Shown: positions 17,247 through 25,747 of the stretch, in pieces | Numbering within the stretch: position 1 is the stretch's first letter | How the letters are laid out: every line of letters begins with the position of its first letter | DNA from: Mycolicibacterium duvalii | Lineage (GTDB): Bacteria > Actinomycetota > Actinomycetes > Mycobacteriales > Mycobacteriaceae | NCBI RefSeq assembly: GCF_010726645.1 | Contig: NZ_AP022563.1 | Location: 2,418,001 to 2,482,000 of the forward strand | Direction of reading: 5' to 3' | Length of the DNA: 64,000 bases | The notes under the pieces: model-generated | Told to the model about the DNA's origin: nothing | Databases searched by the model: none | The model's input: the letters and a program-made list of their open reading frames with translations, nothing else | Made by a program: the position numbers and the translations under genes

Positions 17247-18581
17247 ATGGCCGCTGCCGATGCCGCAGGGCGTAATTCCAGACGCGGTCGTCGCGCGGTC
17301 AAGACCAACTCCACCAAGCTCGCGGCGGTCACCGGTCCGCCACCGACCGACCTGACCCGGCGTGCCGAGATTCTCAAGACGGCCAATTCGGTGATCGCCG
17401 CGACCGGGCTGCGCAGCTCGTTGCAGCAGATCGCAGATGGGGCAGGCATTCTCGCCGGGAGCCTCTATCATCACTTCGAGTCCAAAGAAGCCATCCTGAT
17501 CGAGCTGATCCGGCTCTACCACGCGGACCTCGACCGGGTCGGTGAACTCGCACTGCAGCGTCTCGACGCCGCTGACCCCGCCCCTGTGGCTGAGCAGATC
17601 ACCGCCCTCGGATGCGCGATCGCCCGCTGCGCGGTCGAGCACCGCGCCGCGTTGCAGATGTCGTTCTACGAGGGCCCGAGCAACGATCCCGAGCTCATCG
17701 AGCTGACCTCCCGACAACCGACGAAGATCGAAGCCGCGATGCTGCAGGCGTTACGCGCGGGCCGCTGGAGCGGGGACATCCGTCCCGATGTCGACCTGCC
17801 CACCCTTGCCGACCGCCTCTGCCAGAGCATGCTGCACGTCGGTCTCGACGTGATCCGGCACAAAGCGCGCACCGACGATCTGGCCAAGCTCAAATGCCGG
17901 ATCGCACTGCAGGGGTTGGCCACCGATCCGCCGTCCGACACCGATCTCGACGCGTCGGCGGCATTCGCTGCCGCGGATTCGATCATCAACAGCTGGGTCG
18001 ACGAAGAGGACGACGCGGACCTGAAGGTCGCTCATCTGCGCGCCGTCGCCCGCGCCGAGTTCGGTCGGCGGGGTTACGAGATGACCACCATCCGCGACAT
18101 CGCCTCCGCCGCCGGTCTGGGCACCGGCACCGTGTACCGGATCATCGGCTCCAAGGACGAGTTGCTGATGTCGATCATGCTGGAGTTCGGTCGCAAGGTC
18201 GGTGGTGCGTGGACGCAGATCGTCCGCGCCGATTCCAGCACGGTGGAGAAGCTGGATGCGCTGAGCTGGTTGAACATCAACGCCCTTGATCAGTTCCCCG
18301 ACGAATTCCGCATCCAGCTGGCGTGGTTGCGCCACTCTCCGCCTGACTCGGCGAACCCGGCGTGGTCGTTCACCACCCGGATCCGTCAGATGAAAGCGCT
18401 GCTGTCCGAGGGCATCAAGGCCGGCGAGATCCACATCGACAGCCCCACCGCCGACATGCTCGCCCGCTGCATCATCGGCGAGCAGTGGATACCCGAGAAC
18501 ATCCTGCGGCAGGTCGGCACCCGCAACGCGTTGATCCTGGCGCGCGACACCGTGTTACGCGGGGTCGCTGTCCGCGGGTAG
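17247..18581 (+). CDS. Mce3R-like regulator with two TetR domains in one chain
   Basis: 444 residues with two complete TetR units. The first helix-turn-helix spans about 37-83 (IADGAGILAGSLYHHFESKE) and the second about 262-310 (IASAAGLGTGTVYRIIGSKD), each followed by a ligand-type helical domain. This tandem layout is that of M. tuberculosis Mce3R, which represses the mce3 operon and linked lipid-catabolic genes. A single-chain pseudo-dimer can read an asymmetric operator, fitting the fixed-orientation 14-bp element found across this cluster. The ATG at 17247 has AAGGAGAGG upstream. The 3' end overlaps the convergent SDR gene by 27 bp. Confidence 0.88.
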   Translation: MAAADAAGRNSRRGRRAVKTNSTKLAAVTGPPPTDLTRRAEILKTANSVIAATGLRSSLQQIADGAGILAGSLYHHFESKEAILIELIRLYHADLDRVGELALQRLDAADPAPVAEQITALGCAIARCAVEHRAALQMSFYEGPSNDPELIELTSRQPTKIEAAMLQALRAGRWSGDIRPDVDLPTLADRLCQSMLHVGLDVIRHKARTDDLAKLKCRIALQGLATDPPSDTDLDASAAFAAADSIINSWVDEEDDADLKVAHLRAVARAEFGRRGYEMTTIRDIASAAGLGTGTVYRIIGSKDELLMSIMLEFGRKVGGAWTQIVRADSSTVEKLDALSWLNINALDQFPDEFRIQLAWLRHSPPDSANPAWSFTTRIRQMKALLSEGIKAGEIHIDSPTADMLARCIIGEQWIPENILRQVGTRNALILARDTVLRGVAVRG

Positions 18582-19472
18582 CCGCGTGGCCGTGGCCGGC
18601 ACGGGCCGGATCGCACCGAACCTCGGAATTCCCATCATCACCCGCACCATGTGATGCAGCGCCGACGGCGGCAGTAGGCGGCTGGCCACCATCAGCATGC
18701 GGGCGTCCGGGCCGACCGCACGCCGGTCGAAGGGCTTGTTCGACTGCAGTGCCTTTTCCAGCCCGACCGCGAACGCCTCCGGTGAGCGAGCGGCGTATCG
18801 CATTGCCGCCCGGCCCCGCCGGTCCATCGTCTGGTGGTGCCGGGCGTACGGACCGTCGAGCACCCGGCAGTCCGTCGTCCCGGCGTCGGTGATGATGTCG
18901 GTGTCATAGGTGCCGGTGACCAACACGCTCACGCCGATCCCGAACGACGCGACCTCGCCCGCCATCGATTCCCCCCACCGTTCCAGCGCCCCCTTCACTG
19001 CCGAGTACGGCGCTGTCGCCGGCATCCCCCGCACCCCTCCCTGGCTCGACACCAGCACGATGCGTCCGGCACCCGCCGCCCGCATCGACGGCAGCAGCGC
19101 TCTGGTCAACGCCACGGGACCGAACACATTGGTGGCGAACATCCTCTCCCACAGCGACACCGGCGTCTCCTCGACCATCCCGGCTGCCGAGATTCCGGCG
19201 TTGTGCACCAGCGCGTAGGGCGCGCCGACTGCTTGCTCGATGTCCTTAACCGCTCCGGAGATCGATTCGGCATCGGTCAGATCGAGGCGCACCCCGATGA
19301 GGCGACGATCGGCCGCACCGGCGCCGGTTGCATCCCGCAATCGCGCCATGCCCTCGTCGACGGACCGCATCGCCGCGACGACGGTCCAGCCGGCCCGGTG
19401 CAGGTGGGCTGCCGAGGCCAGGCCCAGCCCACGGGAGGCGCCGGTGACCACTACGGTGCGCGATGTCATCAT
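18555..19472 (-). CDS. SDR-family NAD(P)-dependent oxidoreductase
   Basis: 305 residues. GASRGLGLA near residue 10, HNAGIS near 95 and YSAVKGAL (Tyr-Lys catalytic pair) define a classical SDR. The substrate pocket gives no clear specificity. Two adjacent ATGs (19472 and 19469) follow GGAGAGG; I report the first. Its promoter holds a copy of the recurring element (19507-19520), so it appears to belong to the same regulon. Its 3' end overlaps that of the double-TetR regulator, a convergent antisense overlap of 27 bp. Confidence 0.85.
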   Translation of the reverse strand: MMTSRTVVVTGASRGLGLASAAHLHRAGWTVVAAMRSVDEGMARLRDATGAGAADRRLIGVRLDLTDAESISGAVKDIEQAVGAPYALVHNAGISAAGMVEETPVSLWERMFATNVFGPVALTRALLPSMRAAGAGRIVLVSSQGGVRGMPATAPYSAVKGALERWGESMAGEVASFGIGVSVLVTGTYDTDIITDAGTTDCRVLDGPYARHHQTMDRRGRAAMRYAARSPEAFAVGLEKALQSNKPFDRRAVGPDARMLMVASRLLPPSALHHMVRVMMGIPRFGAIRPVPATATRLPADSDPA

Positions 19473-19506
19473 CGAGCCTCTCCGGATAGCAAGTGCCGCT
19501 TCCAAC

Positions 19507-19520
19507 CAAATCTTTGTTCT
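19507..19520 (-). promoter_or_regulatory. Recurring 14-bp element, copy 4 (SDR promoter)
   Basis: In gene direction it reads GAACAAAGATTTGG, 34 bp before the SDR start. A TTCTAGAA palindrome overlaps it on one side. Confidence 0.55.
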
Positions 19521-19629
19521 AGAACCTAGCCAGACGGTGATCGACGCGTCAATCCCGTTCGGCTCCCGCGTCGCCTGCTGCGGTCAGGTCGAATCGACTC
19601 CCGCACCGGCCGCCGGAGGGGCTGAGATC

Positions 19630-20712
19630 TCACCCGAAAACGTGCCGCGGCAGCGTATTCGGCAGATCCAGCGAACTGAGCAGCCCGGGTGGGGCATCGA
19701 CGACGAACGGGATGGCGTTGACCACGCGCATCGCGGTGGCGGTCATGGCCGCACGGCCGGCTCCGTGCCCTTCGGCCGCACCGAGCGCCATCCAGCAGTG
19801 CACCTCGGGCTCCCCGTCGATGTCCACCCGGTAGGTCGCGTCGAACTCCGAGGCCGGCCAGTCCGGCGCCACGTCACGGGCCATCCTGATGATGTGTTCG
19901 ACGACGATCGCCTCGCGACCGTCGACGACACCGGCGGCGCGGGTGCGCACCGCACCGCACGTGCCGGCGGGCACCGTTCCGAACGCGACCTCGATGTCGC
20001 GGTCGGCGGTCTGTCGGTCGAGGGTGCCCCGAACCTCCGAGACCTGGACGCCGAGAGCTTCGGCCATCAGGAGAATCGGTGCACTCCAGGCCATTGCGAT
20101 GAAACCAGGGGTCTTGAGCAACGGCTCGAAGTCCAGCGGACGGGCGAAGCCCATCGCGTCCGTCATCACCTCGGCCACCGGGTAATGGTCGTTGAGGGCC
20201 ACCTCGGTGACGGTGACGCGGGTGATCGTCTTCGACAACGTCGACAGCAGCAGAGCCAGCTGGTCGGAACCGAAGCCGGGAAAGATGCCGGATGCGTACA
20301 GCGATGCTCGGCCGGCTTTCGCCGCCGCGTCCAGCGCAGCTCGCCACTGCGGCGCATAGTAGGAGGGCGGATAGATGAGTCCGGTGGAACTTGTTGTGAC
20401 CACGTTGATTCCCGCTTCAAGCAGCCGGACGTAGTCCGGCACGGCGGCGGCATCGCGCTCGGGTCCGCTCGCGGCGTACACCACGCAGTCGGGCCGCAGC
20501 CCGATCAGGTCGTCGACGTCGCCGGTGGCGGTGACACCGATCGGTTCGCCTCCACACAGTGTCCCGACGTCCCGACCGACCTTCTCCGGCGCGTGCACCC
20601 ACACCCCCACCAGGTCTAGGTCCGGCCGGCGGGTGATCGCGCCGATCGCATTGCACCCCACTCCACCGGTCGACCACACCACGGTGCGTAAGGGCGTCAC
20701 AGGTCCTGCCAC
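19630..20712 (-). CDS. Dihydrodipicolinate reductase-like NAD(P)-binding protein
   Basis: 360 residues. The N-terminal Rossmann motif VVWSTGGVGCNAI and a DapB-like C-terminal half place it in a mycobacterial family of DapB-related reductases that often sit in lipid or steroid catabolic clusters; the real substrate is unknown and lysine synthesis is unlikely. The GTG at 20712 has GGAAGG upstream. Its promoter contains the recurring element at 20770-20783. A 22-codon fragment of a related gene survives at 21105-21185, just across the divergent region. Confidence 0.8.
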   Translation of the reverse strand: MAGPVTPLRTVVWSTGGVGCNAIGAITRRPDLDLVGVWVHAPEKVGRDVGTLCGGEPIGVTATGDVDDLIGLRPDCVVYAASGPERDAAAVPDYVRLLEAGINVVTTSSTGLIYPPSYYAPQWRAALDAAAKAGRASLYASGIFPGFGSDQLALLLSTLSKTITRVTVTEVALNDHYPVAEVMTDAMGFARPLDFEPLLKTPGFIAMAWSAPILLMAEALGVQVSEVRGTLDRQTADRDIEVAFGTVPAGTCGAVRTRAAGVVDGREAIVVEHIIRMARDVAPDWPASEFDATYRVDIDGEPEVHCWMALGAAEGHGAGRAAMTATAMRVVNAIPFVVDAPPGLLSSLDLPNTLPRHVFG

Positions 20713-20769
20713 GTCATCCTTCCACCGGCCTGCGGAGCGGGCCGTGTCTCAGCTGCGTCGCCAACGTAA

Positions 20770-20783
20770 CCTAACTTTTGTTC
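20770..20783 (-). promoter_or_regulatory. Recurring 14-bp element, copy 5 (reductase promoter)
   Basis: In gene direction it reads GAACAAAAGTTAGG, 57 bp before the reductase start. It mirrors the copy at 20839 in the opposite orientation. Confidence 0.6.
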
Positions 20784-20838
20784 TCGCAATTCGCTTCAGC
20801 GGTATTGACCGACTTCCGGCGTAACTGTTAGCTTTCCG

Positions 20839-20852
20839 GAGCAAACGTTAGG
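20839..20852 (+). promoter_or_regulatory. Recurring 14-bp element, copy 6 (mce operon side)
   Basis: On the plus strand it reads GAGCAAACGTTAGG, facing the mce operon. Flanking bases also match the copy at 20770 when reversed (AACCTAAC side). Confidence 0.6.
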
Positions 20853-21104
20853 TTCACTACCTCGCGACCGATCCGAGGAAGCACGTGATGACCCACCGCA
20901 GGACAGCCGGCACCGCGCCGGCGCATGGGGCGCGCCCGCGAAATGGACTGACGGGCATCCCTCCCCCGTCCGCCTGAGGGACCGACGATTCCGTACCGAC
21001 TGCGCTGCCGTCCGACGCGAACCACCGCGCGCGCCCGGCACTTTTGACGCCCTCGACAGAAATGCTGCGATCGGGCGCTGTTCCCGCACATCCGGAAGAG
21101 ACGA

Positions 21105-21185
21105 ATGACTTCCAAGACATATCGCGTCGTCGTGTGGTCCACCGGCGGCATCGGATCCATCGCGATCCGGCCAAACAACACGTGA
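21105..21185 (+). pseudogene. Remnant N-terminus of a DapB-like reductase gene (26 codons)
   Basis: An ATG with a good GGAAGAG ribosome site opens a 26-codon frame. Its residues 6-21 (YRVVVWSTGGIGSIAI) match the Rossmann start of the DapB-like family, including the neighbour at 19630-20712. After four unrelated residues it stops. The TGA overlaps the GTG start of mceA (GTGA). It looks like the 5' end of a deleted gene that now serves as a translated leader of the mce operon. The family match is seen directly; the deletion is inferred. Confidence 0.65.
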
Positions 21186-22369
21186 GGTCGGCACTGGTGC
21201 GCCCGCTCGCCGGGCTGATCTCCATCGCAGCCGTCGCGGTGGTCACCACCGTCTCGGCCGTGCTCTTCCAGGACGGGTTCTCCGAAGCTGTTGCCCTCAC
21301 CGTGATCTCACCTCGCGCAGGTCTGGTGATGAATCCCGATGCCAAGGTGCAGCTCCATGGCGTCCAGGTCGGTAAGGTCGATTCGATCGACTATCTGGCC
21401 GACGGGACGGCGGCGTTGCACCTGGCTATCGAGCCGGCGCGCCGCGAGCTGATCCCGGAGGATGTCGGCGTCGACATCGCCTCGACGACGGTGTTCGGCG
21501 CCAAGGTGGTCCGACTGGTCCCACCCCCACATCCCGCGCCGCGCGCCGTGCACTCGGGACAGGTTCTCACCGCCGACCGGGTCATGATCGAGGTCAACAC
21601 GCTGTTCGAACAGTTGGTCTCGGTTCTGTCGACCGTCCAGCCCGAAAAGCTCAACCACACCCTCGGCGCGATCGCCGCGGCGATGAGGGGCCGCGGCGAC
21701 ATGATCGGGCAGAGTCTCTCGGACCTCAACTCCGCACTGGCGCAGATCAATCCGCACCTCGAGGCGCTCCGGCGCGATCTGGCGACCGCGCCCGCCGTGT
21801 TCGCCGCCTACGCGGACGCAGCGCCGGATCTGCTGTCGGTGGTCGACAGCGCGGCCAGGATCGGCACCAGCATCGTCGAGACCGAAGACGACCTGGACGC
21901 TCTCCTGGTCAGTGCGATCGGTCTCGGCAATCTCGGCACCCAGGTGCTCGAGGACAACGGTCGACCGTTGTCCGACGTGCTGGGCCTGCTGGCGCCGACC
22001 ACGGAGTTGGTCGCCGACTACCATCGGGCGCTGACCTGCGGGCTCGGGTCGCTCACCGTGATGGCGAACAACCCACCACTCGACGTCCCGGGCGTCGAGG
22101 TGCTCGCGGGTTTCTTCTGGGGGCAGGACCGGTACCGCTACCCGTCGGATCTGCCCAAAGTGGCCGCGACCGGAGGCCCCCAATGCACCGACCTTCCGAA
22201 GATCCCGTACGGCAAGGCTCCCCCGTTCGTCATCGCCGACACCGGCGCCAACCCGTGGAAGTACGGAAACCGGGGGCCGATCGTGAACTCCGATCTGCTC
22301 AAACAGATCATGTTCGGGCCGATTGACGGGCCGCCGCGCAACAGCGCACAGATCGGACAACCCGGATGA
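21182..22369 (+). CDS. mceA: MceA-type protein of a mce lipid-import operon
   Basis: 395 residues. One N-terminal membrane anchor (about 9-28) precedes the MlaD/MCE domain (RAGLVMNPDAKVQLHGVQVGKV near 42-63), then the helical Mce4_CUP1-type region. Mce proteins A-F assemble into a tunnel that carries lipids across the mycobacterial envelope. The GTG at 21182 overlaps the stop of the reductase remnant. Normally two YrbE permease genes precede mceA; none does here. Next gene coupled by ATGA. Confidence 0.88.
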   Translation: MRSALVRPLAGLISIAAVAVVTTVSAVLFQDGFSEAVALTVISPRAGLVMNPDAKVQLHGVQVGKVDSIDYLADGTAALHLAIEPARRELIPEDVGVDIASTTVFGAKVVRLVPPPHPAPRAVHSGQVLTADRVMIEVNTLFEQLVSVLSTVQPEKLNHTLGAIAAAMRGRGDMIGQSLSDLNSALAQINPHLEALRRDLATAPAVFAAYADAAPDLLSVVDSAARIGTSIVETEDDLDALLVSAIGLGNLGTQVLEDNGRPLSDVLGLLAPTTELVADYHRALTCGLGSLTVMANNPPLDVPGVEVLAGFFWGQDRYRYPSDLPKVAATGGPQCTDLPKIPYGKAPPFVIADTGANPWKYGNRGPIVNSDLLKQIMFGPIDGPPRNSAQIGQPG

Positions 22370-23391
22370 CCCGGGGCCGGACGGTGGTTCCGAAGCTCGC
22401 CGCGTTCGTCACCGTGATGATGTTGCTGACCGGCTGCCTGTTCGCTGTTTTCGGGCAGTACCGGTCCGGGTCGACCCACACGTATTCGGCGGTCTTCGAC
22501 GATGTCTCGAACCTGCGCACCGGGGAATCGGTCCGGTTCGCCGGCGTCCGGATCGGCACCGTCAAGAGCCTGTCCATGCAGCCCGACAAGACCGTCGTGG
22601 TCACCTTCGACGCCGACCGCTCGGTGGCACTGACCACCGGTACCCGCGTGCTGGTCCGCTACCTCAACCTGGTCGGCGACCGGTTCCTCGAGCTCGTCGA
22701 CGACGAAGGATCGACGAAGATTCTGCCGCCGGGTGCGCAGATCCCGATCGGGCGGACCGCCCCGGCGCTGGACCTCGACCTGCTGCTGGGCGGGTTGGAA
22801 CCCGTGATCAAGGGCCTCAACGCACAAGATGTCAACGCGCTCAGCGCGTCACTGATCCAGATTGTGCAGGGGCAGGGCGGCACCATGGAATCCCTGCTGT
22901 CCCAGACGTCGTCGTTCTCGAATGCGCTCGCCGACAAGAACCAGGTGATCGAGCAACTGGTCGACAATCTGCAGACGACGCTGGCCACGCTCGGCGGTCA
23001 GCGTGACCAGTTCTCCACTGCGCTGCAGCGGCTACACACGCTGGTCGGAGAAATGTCGGCCGAGCGTGAGCCGATCGGCGCCGCCATCGACTCACTGTCG
23101 GCCGGCACCGCAGCACTGTCGGATCTGCTGGCCGAGACCCGCGCCCCGCTGGCCGGTTCCGTCGACCAGCTCCACCGGTTGGCGCCCCACCTGGAAAGCA
23201 AGCTGGACCGTGTCGAGACCGCCATCGCCAAAGCGCCGGACAACTACCGCAAGTTGGTCCGCATCGGCTCCTACGGCAGCTTCGTCAACTACTACATCTG
23301 CTCACTCGGTGTTCGGGTCACAGACCTGCAGGGGCGCACTGCGGTGTTCCCGGTGTTCCGGCAGGACAACGGAAGGTGCGCGGAGAACTGA
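22366..23391 (+). CDS. mceB: MceB-type protein
   Basis: 341 residues. N-terminal hydrophobic segment, MCE domain (YSAVFDDVSNLRTGESVRFAGV near 35-56) and long helical C-terminal region. The membrane segment contains LLTGC, which would fit a lipobox. That is unusual for an MceB and may mean lipidation, or just a Cys in a transmembrane anchor. Start ATG overlaps the mceA stop; its own stop TGA shares a base with the mceC ATG. Confidence 0.88.
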   Translation: MTRGRTVVPKLAAFVTVMMLLTGCLFAVFGQYRSGSTHTYSAVFDDVSNLRTGESVRFAGVRIGTVKSLSMQPDKTVVVTFDADRSVALTTGTRVLVRYLNLVGDRFLELVDDEGSTKILPPGAQIPIGRTAPALDLDLLLGGLEPVIKGLNAQDVNALSASLIQIVQGQGGTMESLLSQTSSFSNALADKNQVIEQLVDNLQTTLATLGGQRDQFSTALQRLHTLVGEMSAEREPIGAAIDSLSAGTAALSDLLAETRAPLAGSVDQLHRLAPHLESKLDRVETAIAKAPDNYRKLVRIGSYGSFVNYYICSLGVRVTDLQGRTAVFPVFRQDNGRCAEN

Positions 23392-24476
23392 TGGTGAAGT
23401 ATCGGCGCGCAGGCACAATCCGGGCGGGCTTCATCGGCGTCGTGCTCATCACGCTGGTGATCGCGGTCGGCCTGGCGCCCGAACGGATCATCGGGTGGGC
23501 CACCACCATCCGGTATCAGGCGGTGTTCGCCGACCTGAGCGGCCTGGCGGTGGGCAACGACGTGACGGTCTCGGGGATGACGCTCGGAAAGGTGACCGCG
23601 GTGTCGCTGCAGGACCCCGACGCGCGGGTCACCTTCACCGTCGACAGCCGCACCCCACTGGGATCGCAGACCACCGCGCACATCCGCACCGGCACGCTGC
23701 TGGGCCAGCGGGTGCTGGTGCTGGAGTCCTCCGGCGACGACACGCTGTCTCCGATGGAGATCATCCCACGCAACCGCACCTCGTCGCCGTACACGCTGAC
23801 TGACGCGATCGGCGAGCTGACCACCAACACCACCGACACCGACACCGCCCGCCTCAACGAGGCCCTGAACACGTTGTCCGACACCATCGATCAGATCGCG
23901 CCGCACCTGGGTCCCACTTTCGACGGGCTGACCCGGATCTCGGAGGCGCTCAACTCCCGCAACACCGCCCTCGCCGGGCTGTTCAACAGCGGCCGTGACG
24001 TCACCGAGGTGCTCGCCGACCGCAGCGCGGAGGTGGGAGCGTTGATCCTCGACGCCAATGACCTGGTGGGGACGCTCAACGAACGGCGCCAGACGATCGC
24101 CGAACTGCTCGCCTACACGTCGGCGATGGCCCGCGAGGTCACCGGGCTGGCACGCGACAACGAGGCTGAACTCGCACCGACACTGGAGAAGCTGAACACC
24201 GTGCTGGAGATGCTCGAACGCCAGCGCGACAACATCGCGCTGGCGCTGCCGCGGCTGGCCAAGTACCAGGTCACTCTCGGCGAGACGGTCGCCAGTGGAC
24301 CGTACTATTCGGCCTACATCCCCAACCTCGACCTTCCTCCCATCCTGCAGCCGTTCCTGGACTACGCCTTCGGTTTCCGGCGCGGTGTCAACGCCGGCCA
24401 ACCGCCCGACAACGCGGGCCCGCGCGCCGAGCTGCCGTTCCCGCGCAACGGCATCCCCCAGAGGCCGCCGCGATGA
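23391..24476 (+). CDS. mceC: MceC-type protein
   Basis: 361 residues: N-terminal anchor (about 9-28), MCE domain (YQAVFADLSGLAVGNDVTVSG), then coiled helical region and a Pro/Arg-rich tail. The ATG at 23391 has CGGAG upstream; a GTG at 23376 is an alternative. Coupled to mceB (TGATG) and mceD (ATGA). Confidence 0.88.
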   Translation: MVKYRRAGTIRAGFIGVVLITLVIAVGLAPERIIGWATTIRYQAVFADLSGLAVGNDVTVSGMTLGKVTAVSLQDPDARVTFTVDSRTPLGSQTTAHIRTGTLLGQRVLVLESSGDDTLSPMEIIPRNRTSSPYTLTDAIGELTTNTTDTDTARLNEALNTLSDTIDQIAPHLGPTFDGLTRISEALNSRNTALAGLFNSGRDVTEVLADRSAEVGALILDANDLVGTLNERRQTIAELLAYTSAMAREVTGLARDNEAELAPTLEKLNTVLEMLERQRDNIALALPRLAKYQVTLGETVASGPYYSAYIPNLDLPPILQPFLDYAFGFRRGVNAGQPPDNAGPRAELPFPRNGIPQRPPR

Positions 24477-25747
24477 GCCCGACGCTGCTGACCAGATGGA
24501 CCGCCGCGGCCCTCGGCGCGCTGCTGATCGGATCGGTCGGTTTCGTCACCGTGGCGCGGCTGTTCCCGGCCACCACGATCACCGCGGTGTTCGCCAACGC
24601 GAACGCGATCTATCCCGGTGACGACGTCCGCATTGCGGGTGTGCAGGTCGGCAGCATCGCGTCGATCCGAGCCGACGGCACACAGGCGGTCTTCACACTC
24701 GAGATCGACCACGGGGTGCGGGTGGCCGCGGATGCGAAAGCTGTTGTGGTCGCCCAGAACCTGGTGTCGGCACGTTACGTCCAGCTCACCGCCGGCGGGA
24801 GCACCGGACCGGCACTCGGTCCGGGCGCGGTGATCCCCCGCGAACGCACCGCGGTGCCCGTGGAGTGGGACGAGGTCAAAGAACAACTCGACCGGCTGGC
24901 CGCCGACCTCGGCCCCGCCGGTGATTCCACGACGGGTTCGGTGGGCCGATTCATCGACAGCGCCGCCGACGCGATGGACGGCAACGGGCACACGCTGCGC
25001 GCCGCCATAGCACAACTCGCCGGGATCAGCAGGGTCATCGCCGACGGTAGCGGTGACATCACCGAGATCATCACCAACCTGCAGACTTTCGTGGCGGTGC
25101 TGCGAGACAGCAACGCACAGATCGTGCAGTTCCAGGAGCGGCTGGCCACGCTCACGAGCGTCCTGGACGGGAGCCGCAGCGATCTGGATTCCGCGCTGAC
25201 CAACCTCGCCGAAGCCGTCGGCGAGGTGCAACACTTCGTCGCGGGCACCCGGGACCACGCGGGGGAACAGGTCGCCCGCCTGGTCAACGTCACCCAGAAC
25301 CTGGTCGATCACCGCGCCGACCTCGAGCAGGTGCTCCACGTCGCCCCTTCGGCGATGGCCAACGCCTACAACATGATGGACCCGCGCACCGGAGGTGCCA
25401 GCGGAGTGTTCGTGCTCAACAACATGGCTGACCCGACCGCTTTCTTCTGCGGAATGCTCGGCGCGCTGGCCAACGTGACCGCCCCCGAGAGCGCCAAGCT
25501 GTGCGCCCAGTACCTGGGTCCCGGGCTGGACACCGTGAACTTCAATTACCTGCCGTTCCCGGTGAACCCACTGCTGACCCCGGTGCCGTCGGAGAGCAAG
25601 CTGATCTACAGCGAGCCCGACCTTCGGCCCGGCGGTCCCGGAACCCGCTCCGAGCCCGCAGCGATCGCCCCGCAAGATTCGGCGTATCAGGCCGCACCGC
25701 CCACACTGCCGCAGATGCTGCTGCCCGCCGAAAGGCCGGCCCCGTGA
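24473..25747 (+). CDS. mceD: MceD-type protein
   Basis: 424 residues: N-terminal anchor (about 9-29), MCE domain (ITAVFANANAIYPGDDVRIAGV), helical region and a Pro-rich C-terminus, the normal MceD layout. The ATG overlaps the mceC stop (ATGA) and its stop overlaps the mceE GTG (GTGA). Confidence 0.88.
   Translation: MSPTLLTRWTAAALGALLIGSVGFVTVARLFPATTITAVFANANAIYPGDDVRIAGVQVGSIASIRADGTQAVFTLEIDHGVRVAADAKAVVVAQNLVSARYVQLTAGGSTGPALGPGAVIPRERTAVPVEWDEVKEQLDRLAADLGPAGDSTTGSVGRFIDSAADAMDGNGHTLRAAIAQLAGISRVIADGSGDITEIITNLQTFVAVLRDSNAQIVQFQERLATLTSVLDGSRSDLDSALTNLAEAVGEVQHFVAGTRDHAGEQVARLVNVTQNLVDHRADLEQVLHVAPSAMANAYNMMDPRTGGASGVFVLNNMADPTAFFCGMLGALANVTAPESAKLCAQYLGPGLDTVNFNYLPFPVNPLLTPVPSESKLIYSEPDLRPGGPGTRSEPAAIAPQDSAYQAAPPTLPQMLLPAERPAP

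Larger units (their letters stand above)
20713..21104. other. 392-bp divergent regulatory region between the reductase gene and the mce operon
   Basis: No credible gene is seen. It holds two inverted copies of the recurring element, 20770-20783 facing the reductase and 20839-20852 facing the mce operon, 55 bp apart. The rest, to the ribosome site at about 21094, is GC-rich with no clear feature and may be a long 5' leader or deletion scar. Confidence 0.6.

Noticed and set aside
19514..19527. Possible KstR operator near the SDR promoter (TTCTAGAAC)
   Set aside because: The KstR consensus needs spaced AAC and GTT half-sites; only a palindromic TTCTAGAA is present.
20713..21104. Minus- and plus-strand frames in the mce leader region
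   Set aside because: They lack ribosome sites and family motifs and overlap the regulatory elements.
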